Positions 10,935-23,190 of a DNA stretch of 64,000 nucleotides are shown piece by piece (the first letter of the stretch is position 1; each line of letters begins with the position of its first letter). Origin of the DNA: Ahaetulla prasina (Eukaryota; Chordata; Lepidosauria; Squamata; Colubridae); assembly GCF_028640845.1 (NCBI RefSeq), contig NC_080539.1:181177459-181241458 (forward strand), written 5' to 3'. The position numbers and the translations under genes are program-made. The notes below the pieces were generated by a model. It was not told the origin of the DNA and searched no databases. It saw only the letters and a program-made list of their open reading frames with translations.

Positions 10935-13900
10935 TTTTGTAATAGTCTGAAATTCCAGTGTTCTGTTATTCTTGCTGCTGCTGCTGCTCTTTAAGAAAAG
11001 GGGCATGTGGAAGTATAAAGACACTTGTGGTGATCACAGGACTGAGTTCAGAAGATTTAATAGGAGTCGAGGAAAAAAAAGGAATGAACATGACAGTTGT
11101 TGAAGTGGCCTCCCTCCATCATCTGTGAAAGTGATGGGTTGTAGAACTTTCCACATCGTTGTAAGTTCGCATTTTTTTTAGTCTTTCAAGAGGGAGAAGG
11201 GACAAAAGAGACATAACAGAAGGGCTAATGGTCAAAGAATGAGAACATAATCTAGATGCTGTAATGAACTGTTTCAAGGCACATTGAAAGCTACATTCAG
11301 AAGTAGTCTTGGTGAGGCTAATGGGTTTGGGGTTTTTTTTGGATGCTGCATTGGAAGACATGAAGTTCAAAAAGCAGTCAATGAATAAACAGTAAGTAGG
11401 AATGCTTTTAAAAAAGCTAACCTTTAGATACTCTACATTTTGAGTTCTGTGTATTTTAATATGAAAAGAAAAAGAAACAAATGATTTATCACCACCATAC
11501 TTTACTTTCTTTAAGGGCTCTCCTTATATTTGCAGGTCTCAGACAAAGCAAGTGATAGTAAAGGTATCAATACCTAATTTTTATTTATTCAAAGAACAAC
11601 TTTTATACAATGATAAGAATATCTTCAAAACTTGTCTATCAATTATACTTTTTCGTGGTAGAATACTTTAATTCCATGTTTTTATTTGTTTAACATAGTA
11701 TTCAGGGATTACAGGACACTGAATTAGCCGGGAATACCTAGAGGGCATTGAGTAAAACTCTCAGGTGCTGTGAAGCATTATGCAGTGGTACTCCACTTTT
11801 CCACCAGTGACTAGTTGTTGAATAATGGAGACCTCTACATAGTTTTGTCTGTAAGGGCTGGATGGGAGAAAGACAGAATACAAAAATGGTGCTGAATAGA
11901 AGAGATAAAGACCCCTTCCCCAAACTGGGGTGTATGTGTTGTGGCTGCTTTGGATTTACAGCTCCCCCAATATATCATCCCATTTCACCCTTAATTTATT
12001 TAAACTAGATAATCCCAATTAGGAAGGCTCTCCAAGAGAGGAGGCAAGAATAGATGTATAGATAATGTAAAACAATTTTCTTAAACACACAAATGCCTGC
12101 AACTTTTCATACAATAGTCTTTGTGCTTTTTTGCCTAAAGAATTCTAAATGTGCCTTCCAGTCAAAATTGGAACATTTACATATGTTTCCAATTATTAGC
12201 ACATTTTACAAGATTAGTTAACAGGGTACATTCAGTTTTTCAGGCAATATATTTCTCCCTGAAAGATATTTTTACAGGATATCCAAGCTAAGCCTGGCAC
12301 TTTGCAGGTTGTGGGCTCCTCGCCAAGGACAGATCTTTGAGTTTTCGTGTAACATAAAATATTAACTTCTAATCTACTGATGGGTGCAAGAATCTGTTTC
12401 AATAGCTGAACCTTGCGGAAAAGAGCAAAGCAGTTTGCTCTTATTGAGGTGAATCATCCTTGAATGAAAGGAGTTTATCTTTCATTCTGAAAGATCCCCT
12501 TCGTACCTGAAAGGGACCTTATTCTTGAGCTAAATCTTGAAGGGTTGCTTGATCCCTGTGGCTGTGAAACTCCACGCACACAGGTATCAGTTATCCTACA
12601 ATGGTGATTCTTTCACCCCATGAAAAGACCTCTGGACCTTGATTATTCACCATGACTGTTAACGGCTCCTTAAACTGGAATGTTTTTAAATTTCCCCCAA
12701 ATACCTGGCATGCAAATTATATCTACCCACAAAGGTAAGATCTGTGGCCAAACAGTGGAAGGCAGGAGCACTTTGTATTTTGCCAGAGAAGGAAGAGTTG
12801 AAATTAACGTGTAGCAGGCCTGCACACAGCCAAGAAGAGCACACGATTTTCAGTTGCTGTTATCTGAAAAAATATAAAAAGTGGACAGCCCAAGTAATAC
12901 CTTTTTTTAATATCTTATATGTTTTGGAGTACATATGGAGTTTGCTGGGACATGCTGTAACATATAAGAGAGTGCCTGAGCAACTTGGGTGCTTCTGTGA
13001 AATTATGGCAAACATTTTCCACCATCGCATGCTTCTTTTACTCCAAATGTGGGTGTTTTTCTGTGGGTGAAACAAAGGATCTTTAACTTCATAATATGCC
13101 CCAAATTGACCTAGGCTGATGTTTAGAAAATTAGGGATGAACATGATCCGCACTTGCATGGGAGACCACAAAGAAATCCATCCTGTAGGGTAGATTGGGA
13201 GGTTAAAACAAGCAAACAAAAAAACAAAAAAACCCAGAAGACAAAAGTTTTTCCATATCATCACCTAGAAAGCTGCATAGATTTGTCCATGAAGTTAACT
13301 AAGGGTCAAGCTCAGCTTGGAGGAGATCAGAGAGCCCAGAGCAGCTGAAGCTGGGCAGGCAGGACCTCTTGACTGAGCGTCAAGAGATCTGCAGTAGAAA
13401 AGTTCTTGCTGCCAATGGTTGAATGCAGCAGCAGCCAAACCCCATTCGCTTCCAAACCCCAAGCCTGTTAAAATCCTTTAGTGGTGGTAAACCACGCAGG
13501 GTGTCCCACGTCAGCATCTTACGATTCTGTAGGCAGTTGGTTCTGTCTCTGCCTGAGATTTCTGGTTCTTTTGTCCTATGCATCTTTTGCACCCAGCTCA
13601 GATTGACACTGTAATCCTGCTAAAAAATATAGATCCCTCTGCTTATGTATGCTGCTGAGTAGAAATGTGTTCTGCATGATTTGTGAGTAAATACGCTCAC
13701 AACGTATCAAATTCAGTCTCTATCCAGCTGTGTTAGTAGAGTATAGCTGGAAAGGCTTTTCCCTTAAGATTTTGTGGAGTGTTTGTTAGCCTGACGCAGC
13801 ACATCCAGCTCAACTACAAGCTAGCTCCCAGCTATTGTGGAGTCCTGCTTGCTTGCTAAATAGTAATAGTTGATGGCTCAGTTATAGCAATAATAAAGCA

Positions 13901-14456
13901 GGCTTGCTTTCTGAAATATATGACTTTTGGCTACTTCAGAGATAAGAACAACATGGAGGAGTCAGGGAAAGAGTCTCTGACATTTCTGAAAAATACAATG
14001 GCAACTGCCTTTAGGTGAAAAAAGGAGGTCAGCAGTAATGGTGCCAAAATGAAAAAGTCAACCAAACTGCCAGTAAATTAAAACCTGGTGCAGATGAAAC
14101 AACAATTCAGTAAAGCGTAGCCTTTTGGGGGTAATAGAATCTTTCTTAATGGTTGTTTATACCATATCCACAGCCATTTATACTGGCAAACTCTCACATT
14201 AAAGAAAGGCAGACAGTAACTCTAGCGCAAATATGCTTTTTCAATTTCTAAAAAAAAAAAAAAATTCTTAAACTCAGTAAACCAAACCCTTTAACAATAA
14301 GAGGAAATGGATTACCATTTCAAATCCAGTCTGGGTTTTTATTTTTATGTTTTTGCCTAAATCCTGAAGATGTTTTTTTTCCTCTTTGCAGGCAGGGAGG
14401 ATGTAAATTAAACTAAATAAATTTGCACAAATGAAGACAAATATATGTGTCCCAGG
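10935..14456. other. Long unassigned AT-rich stretch
   Basis: I see no supported gene or repeat over about 3.5 kb, apart from short homopolymers and a (TGC)n run near 10975. The open frames (for example 12744-13070 and 12860-13264) overlap on opposite strands, have skewed hydrophobic composition and match nothing I know. Confidence 0.35.
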
Positions 14457-14548
14457 AAAATGTTGTGGGATCCAATCTGAGTCGGTCACCTGGACCAGAA
14501 GTTTAGTCTTCCAATCTTTTGGACTCTGTTCAAGCCCATCCTCAGGAA

Positions 14549-14550
<2 letters not shown>

Positions 14551-14583
<33 letters not shown>
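14551..14583. repeat. (TC)n microsatellite
   Basis: About 16 dinucleotide units of TC lie between two halves of the repeat that forms the left arm of the 14.5-15.1 kb inverted pair. Confidence 0.95.
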
Positions 14584-14586
<3 letters not shown>

Positions 14587-14794
14587 AGAATGTGTGCACT
14601 GGATTGTTCTTTGGAGTATTTATGGAGTGTTGATTTATCACAAGCTTACTAGGAATTTAGGAACCGAAGACACAGGAGCACAAAGAAACAACAACCAATG
14701 ACTTAATAGCCAGACATCAACTCTCCAATTAAGCCACAAACAATCAAGCTCCATATAAATACTATGCATAGAACAGCCCAGTGCTCACATTCTG

Positions 14795-15026
14795 GGTGGA
14801 AACTAATCAAGGAGAGAAGAAACTTAGAACTAAGGAGAAATTTCCTGACAGTTAGAACAATTAATAAGTGGAACAACTTGCCTGCAGAAGTTGTGAATGC
14901 TCCAACACTGGAATGTTGGATAGCCATTTGTCTGAAATGGTGTAGGGTTTCCTGCCTGGGCAGGGGGTTGGACTAGAAGACCTCCAAGGTCCCTTCCAAC
15001 TCTGTTATTATGTTATTTTATATTAT
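14795..15026 (+). mobile_element. CR1-clade LINE 3' end
   Basis: This is a 5'-truncated piece with the end of ORF2 (frame 14764-14976: NLELRRNFLTVRTINKWNNL, then AEVVNAPTLE) followed by the classic CR1 3' untranslated region. That region includes GGGTTGGACTAGAAGACCTC, then CAAGGTCCCTTCCAACTCTG and a TTATT-type terminus. These words match the 3' ends of amniote CR1 elements. It sits inside the right arm of the surrounding inverted repeat. Confidence 0.85.
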
Positions 15027-15135
15027 GCAGAAAGAGAAGTTCCCTGAGGATGAGCTCCAGCACAAGCCTGAAAGCTTGGAAAATTAAACCTCTGGTCCCG
15101 GTATGGACTCAGATAGGATCCTAAATAAATTCTGT

Positions 15136-16377
15136 TTACTCATTTTATAAATTGACATATCTTAATCATTAAGGACACCGTATCCACAGGGAGTGAGAAA
15201 TGTCAAGGAAGATTTCAGAGTCAGGTGCCTTCTGTACTGTGGAATTTTCAACAATGTGTTATTGTTTGTGTATGTGCATGCAAGCCAGAAACAAATGAAG
15301 CTGCAAAAGGAATTGATTCTGGTCAGGATCTGTGTGTGTGTGTGTGGGGATTGTTTCTCTCCTGCTTTATCCCCCCCCCCAATATTAATTATAACCTTTT
15401 CTGATTTTTTACAAATACAAAATCACCCTGGTCCCCATTCTGGTTATGAGTTGTTGTTTGCTCTCACATTTAAATGGCAAAGTTGCTATTTTCAGCTGAG
15501 TGTTTCAAGTATTGTAAAATGATTTCAAGCTTTCTGAGAAAATTATTTATCATTAGCTCCCACAGATGAAATACCCTCTGATAATCTTGAGTTTTTAGCA
15601 AACCATCATCTTAAGGAAACATGGCCTCACAGCATATGTAATTAATTAATTGCCTGAATGCTTAATGCTATGTTTGTTGCTGAAATTATAGAGGGAGGCA
15701 TACAAAATTGGGAAGGAAGTTAGCTGCTTTGCAAATTAGTAGGTAAAGCAAGATGTTTTACTCTAGATGTTCTGATCGTTTCTGCCATGAGAAGCTAGGC
15801 AGGCAATTGGAAAGCCTTGTCATGGATACCCGTGAACAGTCTTCATTCCCATTCAGGTAAATATCTCCAGAGAAGCAATCTAGATGCTGCTACTGCAGCA
15901 ACAACATATAGGGATCTAAAAATTAGGGATTTTTAAAAAGGGGCTTATAGTAATCCCCTATCTCCAGTAGTATTTTCCCGGCAAATTCACTAGGAGAAGC
16001 TTGTTTCCCCCTTTCCCATGAGAAAGGTATACACTTACAAAGAAATAAAAAATTACTAGATGAAGGGAAGAGCAACACAGAAGCAGGATGAGCAGAGGAG
16101 TCTGCATTCTTTGCCCTGGATCTCTGGTTCTTCCTCCTTTTTTTCTGGGACTGGAGCAAAGTTAGGTATGTCTGTACTGGGCTACAGTGGTTAAATTTGT
16201 TTTATCATGGGAAACAATAAAAGTGATAATAGTTCATGAGCATCATTTTTGGAAGACATATTCTAAAGCTCTGAAAAAGTTGCCGCATCCATAGGAGAGG
16301 GTGACCTTTTGTTGGTGAATGATGAGGGGCTGGATCTCATCTAGCAGGGGGCAAAGGTGGCAGTGGGTAGACAATAG
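15136..16377. other. Unassigned stretch with a possible conserved non-coding block
   Basis: I recognise no gene or mobile element. A short (GT)n run lies at 15331-15347. The block 15545-15675, with TAATTAATTAATTGCCTGAA and balanced composition, has the look of a conserved non-coding element, but this is only an impression. Confidence 0.3.
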
Positions 16378-18875
16378 CTCGGGAGTTCATGGCTTCCATG
16401 ACGGCCTTGGACCTGACCCAAGTAGTTGATGGCCCTACTCACATTGGGGGTGGCACTCTGGACCTGATTTTTGTCTCTGGTCAGTGGTTGAGAGATCTGG
16501 ACTTAAAGGAAATAGTCATTGAACCTTTGTCATGGTCAGATCACTCTCTTCTTCGCCTGGACTTTCTGACCGCCATTCACCACCGCAGGGAGACGGAGCC
16601 GATACGTTGGTTCCGTCCCAGGTGCCTGATGGACCCGGATGGGTTCCGGACGGAGCTTGGGCCATTTCCTGAGGGTCTGGCTCACGGCTCGGTTGAGGAA
16701 CTTGTTGCGGCCTGGGAACGGGCCGCGGCGGGGGCCTTAGACTGTGTCGTGCCTTTGCGGCCTCTGACCCGGCGCAGGTCCCAACCGGCTCCTTGGTTCT
16801 CCGAGGAGCTGAGAGGGATGAAGCGCCGGAGAAGACGCCTAGAGAGTTCCTGGAGGTCTAGCCGTTCGGAAGCTGATCGGACACTAGTGAAGTCCTATAC
16901 TAGGACTTACCTAGTGGCATTGAGGAAGCGAGGCGTAGCTCGCCTCCTCCCTCATTGCATCGGCAGATAACCGCCCAGCCGCCCTGTTTGGGTGACTCGC
17001 TCCCTCCTACACCAGGGGAGCGGGATGACCCGTTGCAGGGACGTGCTGAGGAGTTTAACGGTTATCTATACGATAAAATCGTTCAACCGGGATGGTCTGG
17101 ACCAAGATTGCGTGACGCGGTGAGATGCTCGAGGGTGGTCTTGGCGATATTGTTTGGGATGAGTTTGACCCTGTGGCTCCCGAGGACATGGACAGGTTGT
17201 TGGGTAGGCTGAATGTCACCACGTGTTTACTGGACCCGTGCCCCTCCTGGCTGGTGCTGGCCACTCGGGAGGTGACACGAGGCTGGCTCCAGGCGATTAC
17301 GATCGCTTCTTTGGTGGAGGGCGTCTTCCCGGCCACCTTGAAAGAGGCGGTGGTGAGGCCCCTCCTTAAGAAGCCTTCCCTGGACCCGGCTGTTTTAGGT
17401 AATTATCGTCCGGTCTCCAACCCGCCGCGCGAAGGTTGTAGAAATATGGTGGCATATCAGTTTCCCTTACACCTGGATGAAACTGTCTATCTAGACCCGT
17501 TCCAGTCCGGTTTCCGGCCCGGTTACAGCACGGAGATGGCTTTGGTCGCGTTGGTGGATGATCTCTGGAGGGCCAGGGATAGGGGTTGTTCCTCTGCCCT
17601 GGTCCTATTAGACCTCTCAGCGGCTTTCGATACCATCGACCATGGTATCCTGCTGCGCGGTTGGAGGATTGGGAGTGGGAGGCACCGTTATCGGTGGTTC
17701 TCCTCCTATCTCTCCGACCGTCGCAGTCGGTGTTGACAGGGGCAGAGGTCGGCCCGGGCGCCTCACTTGTGGGGTGCCGCGGGGTCGATCCTCTCGCCTA
17801 CTGTTTAACATCTACATGAAGCCGCTGGGTGAGATCATCAGTGGTTTCGGTGTGAAGTACCAGCTGTATGCGGATGACACCCAGCTGTACTTTCTACACG
17901 GACCACCCCAACGGCTATCGAAGTGCTGTCCCGGTGTCTGGAGGCCGTACGGGTCTGGATGGGGAGAAACAGGCTCAAGCTCAATCCCACCAAGACAGAG
18001 TGGCTGTGGATGCCGGCATCCCGGTACAGTCAGCTAAATCGGCGGCTGACCATCGGTGGCGAGTCAGTGGCCCCGATGGAGAGGGTCCGCAACTTAGGCG
18101 TCCTCCTGGATGAACGGCTGTCTTTGGGAGATCATTTGACGGCCGTCTCCAGGAGAGCTTTTTACCAGGTTCGCCTGGTACGCCAGTTGCGCCCCTTTCT
18201 GGACCGGGATGCCCTATGCACGGTCACCCACGCACTCGTGACGTCTCGCCTGGATTACTGCAATGCTCTCTACATGGGGCTCCCCTTGAAGGGCATCCGG
18301 AGGCTACAGTTAGTCCAGAATGCGGCTGCGCGGGTGATAGATGGAGCCCCTCGTGGCTCCCGTATGATACCCATCCTGCGCAGACTGCACTGGCTACCTG
18401 TGGCCTTCCGGGTGCGCTTCAAGGTTTTGGTGACCACCTTTAAAGCGCTCCATGGCATTGGGCCGGGTTATTTACGGGACCGCCTACTGCTACCGAATAC
18501 CTCTCACCGACCCGTGCGCTCTCATAGAGAGGGTCTCCTCAGGGTGCCGTCAGCGAGGCAATGTCGTCTGGCGGCGGCCAGGAAGGGCCTTCTCTGTGGG
18601 GCTCCCACCCTCTGGAACGAACTACCCCGGACTTCGTCAGCTTCGGACCTTGGACCTTCCGCCGCGGCCTTAAAACATACCTATTTAATTGTGCAGGACT
18701 GAGCTAGATTTTAAATTTATGGGTTTTAATTGGGTTTTGTTTTTATATTTTAATAACGGGCTTTAGAATAAGTTTTTTAATTGTTTTATATTGTATTTAT
18801 GTATTATGTATTTTTAAGTGCCTGTAAACCGCCCTGAGTCCTTTGGGAGATAGGGCGGTATATAAATATGATTAA

Positions 18876-18906
<31 letters not shown>

Positions 18907-18909
18907 ATA
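16378..18909 (+). mobile_element. L2-clade LINE, 5'-truncated copy 2
   Basis: The copy begins within the endonuclease domain (CTCGGGAGTTCATGGCTTCC near 16379) and ends with the stem-loop CCGCCCTGAGTC...AGGGCGG (18828-18857) and an (AAAT)n tail (18868-18909). It is about 2.5 kb, in plus orientation, and colinear with the almost full copy at 30.4-33.9 kb. Confidence 0.92.
16389..18702 (+). pseudogene. L2 ORF2 (endonuclease C-terminus and reverse transcriptase) with many single-base deletions
   Basis: The protein is spread over at least five overlapping frames: 16389-16970, 16955-17212, 17125-17736, 17642-18037 and 17923-18702. Recognisable blocks are [18 protein letters not shown] and SWSDHSLLRLDF (endonuclease end), [54 protein letters not shown] (split), and LHWLPVAFRVRFKVLV. 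Sister-copy comparison shows losses of one base at a time, often in G or C runs, for example CCAGGGGAGCGGG for an expected extra G near 17018 and TGTTTGGGTG for TGTTTCGGGTG near 16988. Substitutions are comparatively few. It is dead as written, although part of the damage may be base-calling error. Confidence 0.88.
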
Positions 18910-20325
18910 GTACAAAGTGGTCTAGCTGGGCTCTTTGGGGGAGATATTTCCTATGCTGTTTAACTTGCATTATGTTCTTTGGAGTTTGTACTACACTTTG
19001 TGTTTTCCACTTCAAAACGGCAGGAATCTGCATTGGTGATTTTGGCCATCCCTGTCAAAAGTGGTTCTGGGGCTGCAAAAGGAAAATTCAGGGCCACATG
19101 GAGTCCTGGTTCTTCAAGTTTGAACTATTAGAATAATCTAATAAAATTAACTAACAAGGCTTTAAATCCCACATTGGCACAAGTCAAATAGAATTGCTGA
19201 GGAGTGTATTAGAAGCAGCAGTTCTTTAAACCAATTAATTAATAACCATCCTATTAACTTTTGTGAAGAACTGTTAATAGCTACTATTCAAACTCTTCTA
19301 GGGATCTCTATTTTCTGGATCATCTCTGCTTTTCTTTTACCAAGTGAGATATGCAATACTATAAGGAGATTTACCATGGTCTTTCTCAGAGCTTCTAGCA
19401 AAAATACTATAATAGGGGTTTTAAGAGCCAATAGTAAAGATCTTGTTGAATGTATATGAATGTGGGATGTGGTTTTTCCTCCTAAAATAGAAGAAAACAA
19501 AAAGGCATTCAATTTTACTGTAAAAAAAAAAGGATAGCCCATCTACATGTAATGGGTAATGATGTCTAGAGGGTAACAGAAATGTGTTGCATCCCAACAC
19601 ATGTTCTTAATAAATGAGATAAGAAATGGAAGCCTACTCCATGGGTGTGGTTCAGTTTCATGGTATGTTAACACATCAGTAAGAAGCCAAACCATATGGA
19701 CCCAGAAGCCTTGACACACTCATCCCTCATATAAACACAAAAGACAGAAATGAGATGAACTTAAAATTCTTATGCCATGGAATTATTCTCTTGCAAAGGA
19801 ATGGCACACCCTTTTAAGATCTGGACAATTTGCCATTTGAGTCAGGGATAAAAAGCACTCTTCAGCGTTTTCTATCCCTGGCCCTGCCTCAGATGCTTCA
19901 AAGCATTAAATAGTATATACACAAGTGTGTACAAGATAAAAATGATGTTCTTTCTTCATACAAATGTAACATTAAGCTGTATAAAGGCTTCATTCAATGC
20001 ACACCTTTTTTTTTCCAGATTTCTTTCTTGACATGAAAGCATATTAAACAGCATTTGCCATCAGTAAAATCCAATTTAATCCATGTGAGAAGCATTATAG
20101 TCACAGCATGGCTATTGAGTGATGATACCTGCATGACTGAGACACAGGAAAAAAGAACATGTACAAAGCAATGTATCATAAATTATGCATTTAAAAAGCT
20201 CCTCAACTGCAGAGATAGATTTATTGAAAGTAGTGCCAGTTTGAATGAGAATAGAGACAAATCTAACATATAGTTAAAATGAAAAGGAAGAGAGATGAAC
20301 AAACACTTACTATGTATACATTGTA
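18910..20325. other. Unassigned AT-rich stretch
   Basis: I see no gene or known repeat. Small open frames such as 19288-19542 (minus) have no recognisable features. Confidence 0.35.
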
Positions 20326-20329
20326 CAGC

Positions 20330-20393
20330 ATGTTTCAAATGTTTTATTTTGTATAAAACATTTGAAACATACATGATTCCCATACATGATTCC
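20330..20393. repeat. 17-bp perfect hairpin followed by a 13-bp tandem duplication
   Basis: The arms ATGTTTCAAATGTTTTA (20330-20346) and TAAAACATTTGAAACAT (20354-20370) are perfect complements around a 7-base loop. CATACATGATTCC then occurs twice in tandem (20368-20380 and 20381-20393). Confidence 0.85.
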
Positions 20394-20459
20394 TTACATC
20401 AACCTTCTTCAACCTAGTTTCCTATAGGTCTGTTGAAAGAAAGCTCCAACAATCTAGAA

Positions 20460-20569
20460 TGTTGCCGTCACGTGATGTATTGTGACTTTTCCCCCCTTTG
20501 TTAAACTGGGTGTGGGCGTGGCCAGGATGTGGCGCATCCGGCCCACAGACCATGAGTTTGACAGTCCTG
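20460..20569. mobile_element. Truncated hAT-type MITE
   Basis: The right end ATGAGTTTGACAGTCCTG with GGCGCATCCGGCCC is a recurrent squamate hAT MITE terminus as I recall it. An 8-bp repeat ATCTAGAA flanks it (20452-20459 and 20570-20577) and fits the nTnnnnAn rule. The left inverted repeat is missing, so an internal deletion removed it while leaving the duplication. Confidence 0.6.
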
Positions 20570-20577
20570 ATCTAGAA

Positions 20578-21646
20578 GACACTAGGCTAAGGAAAACTGT
20601 CACAGAGATAGACTTTGCTTAGTGACAGCCTCAGACAACAACCATTTGAAGTTATGACAATGAAAAAGTAACTTCATGACCAATTTCCAGGTTTGCTAAC
20701 TTCACAGTTTGTAAATGTTCACATGTCATATCTTCACCATACAGTCAGTATGTGTTGTCTTGTGCATGATCCATTTCCTCCCCTCACTGGGGGAATATTA
20801 TTAAGCTGCTTTTCTCCACAGTATAGTGCTAAGGCAGATTAACAAGCTCTGTCTGTGGTCTTAATTAGTAACTTTTCAGCTGCTGCCTGTAATTGACAAG
20901 ACTCTTAATCATTTTCACATCTTCGGTTTAGTTTGTCTCTCAAGCAGCTCTAAACTCAGTGCTAACATCAGGTTAGGCAAATAGCCAACTTTAGTGCATT
21001 CTCTCAATGTATATTTCCCCATTGTGTTTCTCTTATATTCTCTTATAATCCCTTCTTCTCCAGTACAAACATTAATTCCCTTCTTGCTAATTATCCCAGT
21101 GCTAGGATGAGCATTCCAAAAGGTGGGGAATGGGGGGAAAAGAAAGCTGAAATAAAATTATAGGCATATAACTGTGGTCACATGATTTTCCACTTAGCGG
21201 CTGTGTCACATATTGTCTGAGTTATGATCACAATTGTATCTTAAACTTTACCTTTTTTGTCCCTCTGAGTCAGTATTGATTCCTGATGTTTAGACACAAG
21301 TCCCTGCAGTTTTCTTGCCAAGATTTTGGAAGTTGTTTGCCTTCGTTGGCTTCCTAGGGTTGAGATAAGGTGATTGGCCCAAGATCACCCAGCTGGCTTC
21401 ATGCCTAAGTCAGGACTAGAATTCGCAGTCTCAAAGTTTCTAGCCTGATGCCTTAATTACAACATAAAACTGGCTCTCTCTTTCTTACATGTTCTCTGAT
21501 CATTATCTTCAGCTACTACATTCTTGGCTGTATTACAGCTTTTCTAAGAGGAACATCAGCCTACTACACTGAACATGTCTTCCATAATCATGACACTAAC
21601 AGAATAAGGAAAATGCTGAAGATAAAAATACATCTGTAGAATGAAG
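20578..21646. other. Unassigned stretch with a possible conserved block and mariner-MITE scraps
   Basis: 20600-20720 and 21165-21245 contain words (CTTAGTGACAGCC, ACTTAGCGGCTGTGTC) that look like very old copies of the mariner-like MITE at 46.8 kb. 20765-20975 has a TAATTAG core, a CAGCTGCTG E-box and balanced composition reminiscent of a conserved non-coding element. Both calls are weak. Confidence 0.3.
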
Positions 21647-21848
21647 AGCAATAGCACTTAACTTATATACTGTGCCATAGTGCTTTACAATCTCTAAATG
21701 GTTTATAGAGTCAGCATGTAGTCCCCAACAATCTGAGTCTTCTTTTTACCAACTTCAGAAGGATGGAAGTTCAATCTAGAACCAGTTAGGATCAAACTTC
21801 TGGCAGTGGGCAGAGTCAGGCTGCAATACTGCATTCTAACCACTAAAT
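21647..21848 (-). mobile_element. Decayed tRNA-derived SINE, second subfamily, copy 2
   Basis: It is colinear with the SINE at 10.67 kb: AGCAATAGCACTTA tail, CATAGTGCTTTACA, CCCCAACAATCTGAG core, and TGCATTCTAACCACT near the head. It has diverged strongly and its head is incomplete. Confidence 0.65.
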
Positions 21849-23190
21849 GTTTGCATTGCAGAATTGATAAATTAACATTCTTTATCATTCAAAAGTTTGT
21901 AAAAATATTGTAGAGCAAGATTCCAGACATATATTACTATAAGCTGTTTCCCTGAATTCTGTGAGAAACAAGGATAGAATTAGAACCTAAATCACCATTT
22001 TGGGGATGCTCAACTACAGTTCATTGATCTTGAATTTTGAACATCTGTTCTTGGTCTCTTTTTAATTGCTGATTGTCTTACCGATCCTGGAGCCTTTTAT
22101 AAATGAAGAAAAAAAATGTAAATACTTTTATTAGTGAATAATAAATAAAAACAAATCACCTCCATTATTCACTTATATAAGGAAAGGTTTAATTAAATGT
22201 GATTGCTGTAAGATTGACAGATTGATAGGCTGTGTGCATGAGTAGCACCCAGATCTTGCAGTACTGAGAACAGAAGATTCTGGGTAAAGGAGACGAGGCA
22301 TTTGAACTGAGCTGAGGCAGAAGAGGCAAAATAGAGTTAGAAGGCTGTGGAGTAGAGCAAAAACAGCATGTGAACTGCTAGCAATAGCAAAAGAGGAGCA
22401 CACTAAGTTTACTGAGTTGTTTTGGACTTTGCACTGTTCACCAAATAGGAGATTCAGGAGGCTTACTGAATTTATGACTGACTGGAAACCCTACTAGGGA
22501 GAAAAAATGTTTGCATTCTGGACATCAGAAATTAAGAACCAGATCTACCGTATACTGGTTTCCTTTCAAATCTATGGTGCTGAAATTTCTTTTTCCTTTG
22601 CCATTTGCTATGTTACCTTTTTTTCTTCAATTCTTACATACTTACACTGACTTTAAAGATGTTGCCTCTGGGTTTATTATCCTATCATTAATCTACAAAA
22701 GTCTTGCCTGGCTGGGTGGCAATATCCTACGTCAGGACAGTATCTTTATTTTATCTCAAATGTATAGTGCTCACCCAATTGCCTTTCTTTAAGAACATGC
22801 TGGTGCATGAATTTCCAATGAACACCATGGATGGGAAAGTGAATTTTTCAGTAGGTAATATGGCCAACATGTGTGCATATTTTGGGAAGCTTCCAGCATT
22901 CATACATGAGCTAGAATGCAAATTTGGATTACATTTACCTTTTTTGAAAATCCCCAGAATATTCCTCCCATCTCTTCCATACAGTTTTATTGTGCTATTA
23001 TTTGAAGTCATGTTTTGAAGGAATCATTAAGGTACACCACAGTAATAAAATAATATAACAATTACAGCATAAACCAACCCAAATCATACAAATGCATTAA
23101 TATTACAAATTAATCAAAACACCTTTATATCTTGTAACTTACAAGATATAACTATACATCTTTTCTAAAAACAAAAAGACAAAATCAACT
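21849..23190. other. Unassigned AT-rich stretch
   Basis: I see no supported feature. The frames 22511-22792 and 22704-23018 are hydrophobic and A+T-driven. Confidence 0.35.

Larger units (their letters stand above)
14457..15135. repeat. Inverted pair of a decayed element, with a CR1 insertion in the right arm
   Basis: The left arm (14457-14632, minus) and right arm (14746-15123, plus) carry the same words in opposite orientation: TCCATAAATACT / TCCATATAAATACT, CAGTGCACACATTCTGG / CAGTGCTCACATTCTGG, CCTGAGGATGGGCT / CCTGAGGATGAGCT, and CTGGTCCAGG...GACTCAGATTGGATCC / CTGGTCCCGG...GACTCAGATAGGATCC. In the left arm, ATTCTGG and CCTGAGGA are separated by an (AG)n microsatellite (about 14551-14582). 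In the right arm they are separated by a CR1 3' end. The element family is not identified; a Penelope-like element is one candidate. Confidence 0.7.

Noticed and set aside
12744..13264. Small membrane-protein gene suggested by hydrophobic frames on both strands
   Set aside because: Composition follows T-rich DNA. The two frames overlap on opposite strands, and neither has a recognisable start context.
14431..14701. Ser/Leu-repeat open frames
   Set aside because: They are translations of the (TC)n microsatellite flanked by a decayed repeat.
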